In this document: piece by piece, positions 6,107-13,357 of the stretch
Position numbering within the stretch: the first letter of the stretch is position 1
Layout of the letters: the number at the start of each line of letters is the position of its first letter
Assembly: GCA_031546715.1 (NCBI GenBank)
Contig: JAVBKA010000028.1
Span: forward strand, 1-14,507
Direction of reading: 5' to 3'
Length of the DNA stretch: 14,507 nt
From: JAVBKA01 sp031546715
Lineage (GTDB): Bacteria; Bacillota; Clostridia; Oscillospirales; UBA929
Notes under the pieces: generated by a model
Database searches by the model: none
Told to the model about the DNA's origin: nothing
Seen by the model: the letters and a program-made list of their open reading frames with translations, nothing else
Translations under genes and position numbers: made by a program

Positions 6107-8155
6107 CTATTTCAAATCAAATGCCAGTTGTGCCAATTTCTCAAACGAATCCATCATGGTAATACCGGGATTTGCAGCAAATCCCTCTTCGGGCAATGTG
6201 AACACTTTGCCATTTTTGGCGGCATTCATGTGGCTCCAAGTCCAACTTGATAATTGGGCGTCGTTTTCATCAAAATGCACCTTAACCTTTTGTGGATCAC
6301 CGTCATAAATACGAATTATGACATCGGGATTGAGAGCAGCTACTTTTTCTTCGTCCATTAAATACACAAAATTAGGGATTTCAGGCTCAAGCTCTATGTC
6401 ATTGGCGAGGTTGTGACAACCGAGCAATTTAAGTATATCGCAAGCAAAAGATCTATCCCTTGCTACTAATATCCCATCAGGCGTCCCCCACAAAACAAGT
6501 ATGTTTGGCTTGGTTTTTTTGCCAGTTTTATCAATCAAAGCGCTCTTCCGAGATTCAAAATCTGAAAGGATCTTATCTGCTTCCGTCCTCTTGTTAAAGG
6601 CGTTACCAAAAGTATCAATGTTATCTAAAAGTTCCCCATAGGTCTGGTTATCGACCGTCCATAGTGTCATCCCGTTTTCCTTTATCGCTTTGGTGTGTTT
6701 GCCAAAAGCGGAACCCATCACAACAACATCAGGATTACTTGATTTCAGCTTTTCAACGTCAATGAAAACGGCAGAGCCGATGTCGGCAATTTCCTTATTG
6801 TTTTTCAGCGATGCTTTAACGCTATCTTTCAACGTGTTGGCAGCTACAATTTTTACACCCATCGCATCCAGAACACTTACAAGTGGTGATGATATAACAG
6901 CTACTCTCTCCGTTGGTTGCGCAAATGTTACTTGATTCTCTCTGTTATCCAACACTGTAACAGTTTTAGTAGCTTTGTCCATTTGACCAAATTTACCGTT
7001 CTGATTTGCCCAGTCTTTCTCAGGCGCAATAGTTTCCATAACATCCCAATGTTCTGCAATTTTGCCGTTTTCAACCCTAAATAAATCGTAGTAAGATGTA
7101 TGTGCTCCCCCGAAAGTACCTTCACTGACAGCCAAAACAAAATTTCCTTGACCTAAGACCGTATGAATTTTATCATATTTCATTTCAATGCCGGCTTTTG
7201 CTAAAGCGGTAAGGGCTGTACCTAGTCCCGAAAGACCATCTGCAATGTCGGTGTTGTGTTGGATATAATTGTCGCCATCAATATAGCTTGTTATCTTGTC
7301 AAGGTTTTGTCCCATCAGTACGTCTTTAATGAATTGTTCAGTCAAAGTCTTATTGCTTGCAGTCTTGTCACTATCTTTGATGGTAGTAGTGCCATCAATT
7401 TGCGTATGTCCACTAGGGTTAGGTTTCGCAATATTAGCAAGGTTATCCCAATGCTCTGCGATTTTGCCATTCTCAAAACGAAATACATCAAATCCAACTT
7501 GCTCGCCAGCTCCAGCAAAATTGTATACCGTCTGCAAGAAAACACAATTTTCTTCTTCAAATGCTCGAACGTTCTCTACTGTTGTTTTTGTAGGCGCACT
7601 ACCAAGATATTCAACTGCGCCAATAAAGGCTGCGCTTCCTGTCCCAAAGGCCAAGTTATGTTGAATATAGCTCTCTGCCAAAACTTTCTGTGCTACTTTG
7701 GTGTCGCCTGTTGCAAAACTACCGATAAGACCTTTTGCCTTGATAATATAGCTGTCTACAGAATTTTCATTTGTAACCGTATACCCTAGTGCTTCCGAAA
7801 ATGCTGCAAGCGGCACCATTGTTCTGCCATTTTGGGTGTAGGTTTTGACGGGCAGCGTGACCTCCTTTCCGTTTACAGTTACCTGATTCGACCCAATAAC
7901 AAATTTGGCTGTCTGCCCGCAAAGTTCAACTGTTGCGGCATTTTCTGACTGAATCCAATTTGCAGTAGCGCCCATGGATTCAAACGTTGCACGTAACGGA
8001 GCCATGATTGTGCCATTTTGGCGGACTGGTGAAGCATCCGAATACTTGACTACCGAGCCATCGGCGTAAACAGTGATGTTTTCTGCTGCAAGCGTTGGTA
8101 CACTAACTCCTAGCGCTAATGTTGCAGCAAGGCAGAGTGATAAGAATTTTTTCAT
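6107..8155 (-). CDS. Exported fusion: stalk domain + two SnoaL-like domains + TroA-type substrate-binding domain, 682 aa
   Basis: Residues 1-24 form a signal peptide (MKKFLSLCLAATLALGVSVPTLAA). Residues ~26-140 are a copper-amine-oxidase-N-type stalk domain with its two typical repeats ('ngtiMaPLRAtfEsMGA...W' and 'ngRTMVPLaAFsEaLGY'). Two SnoaL-like folds follow at ~145-245 and ~270-378, each carrying YIQHN and the closing FR.ENGKIAEHWD. From ~398 to 682 there is a TroA-superfamily helical-backbone binding domain (ERVAVISSPLVSVLDAMGVKIVAANTL..., then NPDVVVMGSAFG and NPDVIIRIYDGD). This last part is a close copy of the lipoprotein encoded upstream. There is no lipobox, so it is secreted or held in the wall. 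No permease or ATPase gene accompanies it. The ribosome binding site is modest (GGCGG). Ligand unknown; iron complexes, metals or corrinoids are usual for this fold. Confidence 0.88.
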   Translation of the reverse strand: MKKFLSLCLAATLALGVSVPTLAAENITVYADGSVVKYSDASPVRQNGTIMAPLRATFESMGATANWIQSENAATVELCGQTAKFVIGSNQVTVNGKEVTLPVKTYTQNGRTMVPLAAFSEALGYTVTNENSVDSYIIKAKGLIGSFATGDTKVAQKVLAESYIQHNLAFGTGSAAFIGAVEYLGSAPTKTTVENVRAFEEENCVFLQTVYNFAGAGEQVGFDVFRFENGKIAEHWDNLANIAKPNPSGHTQIDGTTTIKDSDKTASNKTLTEQFIKDVLMGQNLDKITSYIDGDNYIQHNTDIADGLSGLGTALTALAKAGIEMKYDKIHTVLGQGNFVLAVSEGTFGGAHTSYYDLFRVENGKIAEHWDVMETIAPEKDWANQNGKFGQMDKATKTVTVLDNRENQVTFAQPTERVAVISSPLVSVLDAMGVKIVAANTLKDSVKASLKNNKEIADIGSAVFIDVEKLKSSNPDVVVMGSAFGKHTKAIKENGMTLWTVDNQTYGELLDNIDTFGNAFNKRTEADKILSDFESRKSALIDKTGKKTKPNILVLWGTPDGILVARDRSFACDILKLLGCHNLANDIELEPEIPNFVYLMDEEKVAALNPDVIIRIYDGDPQKVKVHFDENDAQLSSWTWSHMNAAKNGKVFTLPEEGFAANPGITMMDSFEKLAQLAFDLK

Positions 8156-8185
8156 AGTGAATTCCGCCTAAGATTTTGTTTTTCG

Positions 8186-8204
8186 AAGTAACCATAGCAG
8201 TTAC
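8186..8204. promoter_or_regulatory. Possible operator dyad upstream of the fusion gene
   Basis: GTAACCATAGCAGTTAC is a palindrome with 5-bp arms (GTAAC-N7-GTTAC) located 30-50 bases before the fusion gene start. A degenerate relative, GTAACCTTATAGGCTAC (6068-6084), stands at the same distance before the PPOX-like gene. Its arms resemble one half of the Rrf2-type operator found at two promoters further right, but the spacing differs, so the link is weak. Confidence 0.35.
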
Positions 8205-8225
8205 AACGCAGTGTAAAAATTTTTG

Positions 8226-9260
8226 CTATTTTAAATCAAATGTCAGTTGCGCCAGTTTTTCAAAGGAATCCATCATTGTAATACCGGGGTTGGCAGCATA
8301 ACCATCCTCAGGTAACGTAAACACCTTGCCGTTTTTAGCAGCATTCATGTGACTCCATGTTCCACTTGCAAGCTGAATATCGTTTTCATCAAAATGTACC
8401 TTTACCTTTTGTGTGTCTCCGTCGTAGATACGAATTATTACGTCAGGATTGAGAGCAGCCACTTGTTCCTCGTCCATATTATACATAAAATTGGGTATTA
8501 CAGGCTCAAGTTCTATGTCATTAGCTAAGTTATGACAACCTAGCAATTTTAGTAAATCGCAAGCAAATGATTTATCTCTTGCTACTAATATCCCGTCATC
8601 CGTCCCCCATAAAACAAGAATGTTTGGCTTGTCATTCGTGTCGGTTTTATCAATTAGAGCGTTCTTGCGAGCTTCAAAATCTGAAAGGATAATATCAGCT
8701 TCCGTCCTCTTGTTAAAGGCGTTACCAAAAGTATCTATATCATCTATAAGTTGCCCATAGGTCTGATTATCAACTGTCCACAGTGTCATCCCATTTTCTT
8801 TAATTGCATTTGTGTGTTTGCCAAAAGCAGAACCCATCACAACAATATCCGGATTATTTGATTTTAGCTTTTCGATGTCAATGGAAACGGCGGAGCCGAT
8901 GTCAGCAATTTCTTCATTGTTTTTGAGTGATTCTTAAACGCTATCTTTCAGCGTGTTGGCAGCTACAATTTTTACACCCATCACATCCAGAACACTAACC
9001 AGTGGTGATGATATAACAGCCACTCTCTCAGGCGGTTGTGCAAACGTCACTTGATTTCCTCTGATATCCGATACTGTAACAGTTTTCAGCTGAACACCTG
9101 TGGGATCAATTGTTGGCGGCGTTGTTGATTGCGTTGTAACTTGCTCTGTAGTTTGCGGTTGCTCTGGTGAAGTAGAATTATTTCCACAAGCTGTCATCGC
9201 CGCAAGTAACACAGTGCAAACAACAATTCCTGTTACTTGTTTTTTAAGTTTTCCTTTCAT
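8226..9260 (-). pseudogene. TroA-type substrate-binding lipoprotein, interrupted by one in-frame TAA
   Basis: An N-terminal lipoprotein signal (MKGKLKKQ, hydrophobic core, MTAC with the lipidated Cys at ~25) is followed by a Ser/Thr/Pro/Gln linker and the same binding domain as in the neighbouring fusion protein. The frame is continuous over 345 codons except for a TAA at 8934-8936. The fusion protein has Lys at that point (DSVKASLKNN against DSV*ESLKNN), so a single AAA to TAA change explains it. Both halves remain in frame and well conserved, so the lesion is recent, a sequencing error, or bypassed. GAGGCG lies 5 bases before the ATG. It has its own promoter with an Rrf2-type operator. Ligand unknown. 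Confidence 0.85.
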
Positions 9261-9282
9261 AAAACGCCTCGTTGTATCCTTT

Positions 9283-9330
9283 ATAGTTACATCATAACAC
9301 CGCTATGGTGTAATGTCAATAGTTACATCA
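9283..9330 (-). promoter_or_regulatory. Promoter and operators of the binding-lipoprotein gene
   Basis: On the minus strand TTGACA (9314-9319), a 17-bp spacer and TATGAT (9291-9296) form a near-consensus promoter. The dyad TGTAA-N9-TTACA (9309-9327) covers the -35. The surrounding 23 bp (9307-9329) differ at only one base from those at the Rrf2 gene promoter. The spacer also holds a second palindrome, ACACC-GCTAT-GGTGT (9297-9311), and ATAGTTACATCA is repeated directly at 9283-9294 and 9319-9330. This is a densely built control site, most simply read as an Rrf2-controlled promoter. Confidence 0.75.
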
Positions 9331-9339
9331 ATATTTTCC

Positions 9340-9368
9340 AAAAAAAATTATCGAGCGATTGAATCGCT
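9340..9368 (-). terminator. Possible weak terminator at the sirtuin stop codon
   Basis: AGCGAT-TCA-ATCGCT (6-bp stem, minus strand) spans the last sirtuin codons, and eight T follow six bases later, just past the TAA. The gap between stem and T run makes it imperfect. It may separate the Rrf2-macrodomain-sirtuin transcript from the lipoprotein gene, which has its own promoter. Confidence 0.4.
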
Positions 9369-10235
9369 TAAGACTCTTGCAATATCAGCCTGTATAGATA
9401 TTGCTTTGTTTTGTATACTGTCAGGAACCTCATCGTGATTTATATTCACCCTGACAAGAGTGGCCGTTTCGCATATGCTTGTGCTTGCTTCAAAAGGATA
9501 ACGAATAATTCCGGGCGTTTGATGTCCAACGCCTAATTCGAGGAGTAACAGTCTGCCGTCATGAACATTGTTCAACCATGCTTCATACTCATCGACATTT
9601 TGGATATGCGGCTTCTCAACAAATTTATCATCACAACGTAAATTAGGGATTAGGTGTGCGCCGCATTTAGGGCAATATGGAATGACTTCAGTTTTGATTT
9701 CAAAAACATTTGGCATATGTGATACCATATTCTTAATCATAGCTTCGTTGTAGAAAACTTCATCGCAGCAAGGCACTTCACATTGAAAGTAACAATAATC
9801 ACCTTGGGGAGCGTAAATCTTTTCTTTTGAGAATCCTGCCTTTTGAAGCTGACCGTCGGCATTGGTAGATGCAATAAAGTAATTCTTGCCCAGAAGCAAT
9901 TTCATAAGATCAACATAAGGCTTTGTCACAGGAGCTTCATAACGTATATAGTTTATATGCCTTGCCCAATATCCCCAATACTGTTCAGGTTTACATCTTG
10001 AAAGTTCCCAATAAACCGACTGGATAGACGGCAAAGAATGTAGCCCTATTTCATAATATTCAGGAAAACATTTGCGTGTTAGCTCGGCATTAAAATAGTT
10101 TATGCCACCTGCTGCTGATAGTCCTGAAGCAACACCTACAAGTACATGATCTGCATTATTTAGCAATTGACGAACATGTAGTATTTTATCCCAGTATTTG
10201 TCTATAGATTTTGTAGTCGATGTTTTTGAAAACAT
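9348..10235 (-). CDS. sirTM: Class M sirtuin (SirTM), protein ADP-ribosyltransferase, 295 aa
   Basis: The NAD-binding Rossmann part opens with LVGVASGLSAAGGINYF (residues 32-48). The conserved STNADGQLQKAG (123-134) follows. At the position where ordinary sirtuins carry the catalytic His there is Gln144 (APQGDY), as known for SirTM enzymes, which ADP-ribosylate proteins rather than deacylate. Zinc ligands are suggested by the Cys cluster 148-157 and CPKC (188-191). The C-terminal LLELGVGHQTPGIIRYPFE (231-249) closes the NAD site. In the described Firmicute systems SirTM modifies a lipoyl-carrying GcvH-L and a partner macrodomain reverses it. Here the partner gene lies directly upstream, overlapping by 50 bp, and AAGGTGG precedes this ATG. 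No GcvH-L or lipoate ligase gene is present in the window. Confidence 0.92.
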   Translation of the reverse strand: MFSKTSTTKSIDKYWDKILHVRQLLNNADHVLVGVASGLSAAGGINYFNAELTRKCFPEYYEIGLHSLPSIQSVYWELSRCKPEQYWGYWARHINYIRYEAPVTKPYVDLMKLLLGKNYFIASTNADGQLQKAGFSKEKIYAPQGDYCYFQCEVPCCDEVFYNEAMIKNMVSHMPNVFEIKTEVIPYCPKCGAHLIPNLRCDDKFVEKPHIQNVDEYEAWLNNVHDGRLLLLELGVGHQTPGIIRYPFEASTSICETATLVRVNINHDEVPDSIQNKAISIQADIARVLSDSIAR

Positions 10236-10968
10236 TAAATACCACCTTCTTTATGCATGTATTTTGTTTTAGAAATTCTCTAACTGTACCCACTGCAATA
10301 TGTGCCGCCTCGTTATTAGGAAACCGAAACTCTCCTGTGGAAATACAGCAAAATACTATGGACGATAAATCATTTTCCATCGCCAATTCCATACAAGAAC
10401 GATAACAGGAAGCCAATAATGCACGGTCATTGTCAGTCAAGATACTGTTAATGATTGGCCCCACGGTATGCAAAACATATTTGCTTGGCAGATTGTATGC
10501 AGGAGTGATTTTCGCTTTCCCTGTTTCTTCTTCATGACCTTGTAGTTCCATCATGGAGTTGCAATCCAATCGGAGTTGAATCCCGGTAAAAGTGTGAATG
10601 GCATTATCAATACAGGCATGGTTTGGAGCAAAGCACCCTAGCATGGCGCTATTGGCAGCATTTACAACCGCATCAGCCCTAATAGTTGTAATATCGCCTT
10701 GCCAAAGGTAAAGACGCTCATCAGAAGTTACAGGCTGTAAGGCTTCAAGGTTGGTTATGCCTTTTTGGTTTATCAACTCTTGCAGATATTTATCCTGTAC
10801 TTCTAAAAATTCTCTGCTCAAAGCAGGTAACGGAGGGCGAACATTGAATAGCCCTCGCAAAAGACTATCTTGTTGAGCATTGGATTTAGGTATATAAATT
10901 TCTCTGTACTGCGTCTGTTCATTCAGTAACGCTTTTAGTAAATAAAGACGCATTTCACTCAAAGTCAT
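10186..10968 (-). CDS. Zinc-type macrodomain ADP-ribosylhydrolase, 260 aa
   Basis: About 80 N-terminal residues form a helical extension (PPLPALSREFLEVQDKYLQELI), as in the macrodomains linked to SirTM. The macrodomain follows: LWQGDITTIRADAVVNAANSAMLGC (88-112), then CFAPNHACIDNAIH with Cys112, His117 and Cys119 as the zinc ligands known in this subclass, GKAKITPAYNLP (150-161), YVLHTVGP, and CISTGEFRFP (208-217) for the phosphate loop. The family removes ADP-ribose placed by SirTM. Its ATG overlaps the Rrf2 stop codon (ATGA, 10965-10968) and its 3' end overlaps the sirtuin start by 50 bp, so the three proteins are translationally coupled. Full length and apparently intact. Confidence 0.92.
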   Translation of the reverse strand: MTLSEMRLYLLKALLNEQTQYREIYIPKSNAQQDSLLRGLFNVRPPLPALSREFLEVQDKYLQELINQKGITNLEALQPVTSDERLYLWQGDITTIRADAVVNAANSAMLGCFAPNHACIDNAIHTFTGIQLRLDCNSMMELQGHEEETGKAKITPAYNLPSKYVLHTVGPIINSILTDNDRALLASCYRSCMELAMENDLSSIVFCCISTGEFRFPNNEAAHIAVGTVREFLKQNTCIKKVVFNVFKNIDYKIYRQILG

Positions 10969-11387
10969 TTGGGTAACGCCTCTAATATGTTTGCCAGAGT
11001 TACGTTTGATAGCTTTTGCTCCAGTGTTTGTTGCGCTTCAACCATATGATGATTGAGCACGGTATGAATATTTTTACCTACTGGACAGTCAGGATTTGGC
11101 TGATCATGGAAGCCGAAGAGTTGGTCATCCTCAAATAAATCTACTGCACGATAGATGTCGAGTAGGCTAATGTCCTCCGGCTTCTTCAAATGATTTGTGC
11201 CACCAGTTCCTGCCATTACTTCGATTAGCCCTGCCTTTTTTAGTTGCCCCATTATTTTGCGAATGATAACAGGATTTGTGCCAACACTTCCTGCTATAAA
11301 TTCGCTCGTCACTTTATAGCTTTCTTTAAAAACTACAACGCAGAGCAACGTGTGAACGGCTACCGAAAATCTGCTACTTATTTGCAT
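10965..11387 (-). CDS. Rrf2-family transcriptional regulator, 140 aa
   Basis: I start at the ATG at 11385-11387 (MQISSRFSVAVHTLLCVVVF), with AGAGGTGAT just upstream. The longer frame to 11435 would begin inside the promoter. The winged helix spans about residues 5-75 (VTSEFIAGSVGTNPVIIRKIMGQLKKAGLIEV, then the wing AGTGGTNHLKKPEDISLLDIYRAV). Only Cys16 and Cys101 (NPDCPVG) are present, so the three-Cys iron-sulphur site of IscR/NsrR is missing. This places it with the cluster-free YwnA/CymR-like branch, often thiol or metabolite sensors. It is the first gene of the operon with the macrodomain and sirtuin. A matching operator over its own promoter suggests autoregulation. Confidence 0.9.
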   Translation of the reverse strand: MQISSRFSVAVHTLLCVVVFKESYKVTSEFIAGSVGTNPVIIRKIMGQLKKAGLIEVMAGTGGTNHLKKPEDISLLDIYRAVDLFEDDQLFGFHDQPNPDCPVGKNIHTVLNHHMVEAQQTLEQKLSNVTLANILEALPK

Positions 11388-11406
11388 AAAAATCACCTCT
11401 GAATTT

Positions 11407-11445
11407 AGGATAGCACGTTTTCGGTGTAATGTCAATGGTTACATC
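11407..11445 (-). promoter_or_regulatory. Promoter and Rrf2-type operator of the regulator-macrodomain-sirtuin operon
   Basis: On the minus strand TTGACA (11430-11435), 17 bp, and TATCCT (11407-11412) form the promoter. TGTAA-N9-TTACA (11425-11443) overlaps the -35. The 23 bp at 11423-11445 match the lipoprotein promoter region (9307-9329) at 22 positions although the genes downstream are unrelated, which argues for a shared regulator site. The DNA from here to the relaxase fragment shows no gene. Confidence 0.8.
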
Positions 11446-11601
11446 AATTGAATAAGTCAACCACCTCAGAATGCTCACTTCGTTCCATATCCATAGACGA
11501 TTGCTTAAAATGTAAAAACAGCAGTATTGCAAGTCATTTCCGCTGCTTGATTAAGAGGGCGAAAAATATCATTGAAAGAAATTCTTAGGCTGACACAAAA
11601 C

Positions 11602-12909
11602 TTATAGTTCCACCGATTTGTATCTCGTAATTTTCGGAATCTGCTCGTCATCTCGTAATACCTGCTCAATACTTCGTTTGATAACCTCTACATCTCTTAC
11701 TTCTTCTTTTAAGCCGTTGTATTTCTGGTACAGGATTTCTCTTTCAGCCGATAGCTGCACAAGCTCCGCTTTCCATTCCTTGAGCGGCAAAACAGAATGA
11801 CCGTTCATAACTTGCTTCAAATAACGGTCTGCTGCATCGAATAACGTAATCTCTGTCGGATGTCTTTGGTAAAAATCATCTTGCTTCTTCGGCTTTTCTT
11901 GCATATATTGCTTGTGTATAGAAATATATTTGTGATAGATTTCCGCTTGTTTTATATGCTCAGTTAAAACTTTTATGCGTCTTTCCCTCGTTTTGAGTTG
12001 GACATTGACGGAATCAAACTCTTTTTGGATTTTGCAAACCTTGAATTGCAGTTGTGGTAAGTCGGATATATCATTTGTCTGTAAAAAGAAAACTGCTTTT
12101 GAAATAATTTTCAGATCAGTAATTGTTCGACTTAAATTTTTCTGTTCTTGCCCGCTATTCAAAAAGTTAATGAGTGTTTCAATTAGATTTGGTGCAGTAA
12201 TTTCGTCTTTAAAGAACCCGCCGAACAAGGGCGGCGCGCTTTTTGCGCCGTTTTCGCAAAGCGAAAATTCCGACTGCCAGTTGTTCAACTTTTTGATTCT
12301 TGCATTTAATTTTTTCAATAGTTGATTGTCAGACTTAATTTTACGGTTTGTGTCACCACGCTCCGTTGCAATTCCTTCTCGCTCCATTTGAGAAGCTGAA
12401 ACGCCTAAATGAATGGAAGGAATTTGTTCAATACCTTGCCGTTCAAAAGAGCGATGGTCTATGCGTTCGTCAATATTCTCTCTTTCAAAATACTGATTAA
12501 CTATTCCTGCCCAACCGCTTCGCCATTCTTCAGTTCTAGCATTCTCGTTCCAATCAACCATGTCAATTTTTCGGCTTTTGTACTCTCCGCTTTTCAGCTT
12601 AATCCTCTCACCAAAGTAGTCAAGTAAATATTCTTTTTTAGATTTCGCTCCCCATGAGCCACCTTGTTCAAATGGTCGCATAGTAAGCATGATGTGAGCG
12701 TGTGGATTTCCAACATTTTTATTATGAATACAAATATCTGCAACCATACCAGCTGACACGAAATACTTCTGGCAATATTCACGCACTAAGGTTTTTTGAA
12801 GCTCAAGCGACAATTCTGTTGGCAAAGCCAGTTCAATTTCTCTTGCGAGCTGTGAATTTTTATTCTTCTCAATTTCCTCTACTGCGTTCCAAAGAATAGA
12901 ACGGTCTGC
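11602..12909 (-). pseudogene. MobA/MobL-family relaxase lacking its N-terminus
   Basis: The frame is open from a TGA at 12913-12915 and reads ADRSILWNAVEEIEKNKNS, QLAREIELALPTELS, and then the metal-binding motif GNPHAHIMLTMRPF. Further conserved pieces are the ..MVDWNENARTEEWRSGW.. block and ERQGIEQIPSIHLG. Family members normally begin 60-80 residues earlier with the segment holding the catalytic Tyr (AAYRSG-like), which is gone here, so nicking activity is not expected. The C-terminal half is coiled coil, with a segment encoded by three back-to-back hairpins near 12217-12267. The upstream sequence is a topoisomerase fragment joined by deletion. A start codon with ribosome binding site is not apparent. 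Confidence 0.85.
12217..12267. repeat. Three consecutive hairpins inside the relaxase frame
   Basis: In about 50 bases there are CCGCC-N7-GGCGG (12218-12234), CGGCGC-N7-GCGCCG (12232-12250) and TTTTCGC-AAA-GCGAAAA (12251-12267). The local G+C is much higher than its surroundings. The encoded stretch SLCENGAKSAPPLFGGFF is unlike the Lys/Glu-rich coiled coil on either side. It looks like a small palindromic repeat inserted in frame. Confidence 0.55.
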
Positions 12910-13357
12910 ATTTCAAGAAAGTTCTGTTCTATGCCCTTCCAACCTTGATGAACGACTGTTTTTCCTTTGCTGCTAAAGCTGTTCCCCTCGCAGTCAACTG
13001 TTACTACGACCTCAGAATACACATGCGCTTCTGCTACAGCGCAAATTAATCGTACAGCCAGCATACGAAGAATACTTTGCTCAGGGTCAGTGAGGCGTGT
13101 CAAATCCACCGAGGATATAGACAACGTAGTGATAATTGCATGGTGGTCTTGAACCTTTGAATTATCTATAATCTTTGCGGTATCGCATTTAATTGGTTGT
13201 ACTATATTAAAAGATAGAATAGATGCCGAGCGATGCATCAATTCCGGCACACCGTCAGCCATGTCTGTGGTAAGATATCTGCTGTCTGTTCGAGGATATG
13301 TAGCCAGTTTTTTTTCGTATAATGATTGCACTGTATCCAATGTTTGCTGAGCAGTGA
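12879..13357 (-). pseudogene. DNA topoisomerase III fragment (both ends missing)
   Basis: The homologous part begins at AQQTLDTVQSLYEKKLATYPRTDSRYLTTDM, which contains the active-site Tyr (YPRTDS), passes through VQDHHAIITT, and ends in VVHQGWKGIEQNFLE. The TOPRIM domain and everything N-terminal of YTAQQTL are absent, as is the C-terminal region. The last nine codons are relaxase DNA read in the wrong frame up to a TAA-type stop at 12879-12881. In conjugative elements of this type a TopB-like enzyme accompanies relaxase and helicase. Upstream it is fused in frame to another protein fragment, so the whole is a deletion chimera without expected activity. Confidence 0.8.

Noticed and set aside
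7256..7789. Long plus-strand open frame opposite the fusion gene
   Set aside because: It lies wholly inside the well-supported 682-residue minus-strand gene, its product is Cys-rich without a domain, and it has no ribosome binding site. It is a shadow.
8226..8840. Separate small gene for the second half of the lipoprotein
   Set aside because: It is in the same frame as the upstream half with only a single TAA between, starts in the middle of a conserved domain and has no ribosome binding site.
6107..9260. Complete ABC importer
   Set aside because: Only binding domains are encoded; no permease or ATPase gene occurs in the window, so no transporter is claimed.
11388..11435. Earlier start for the Rrf2 gene
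   Set aside because: These codons coincide with the -10, -35 and operator; the ATG at 11387 has AGAGGTGAT and begins the conserved family N-terminus.
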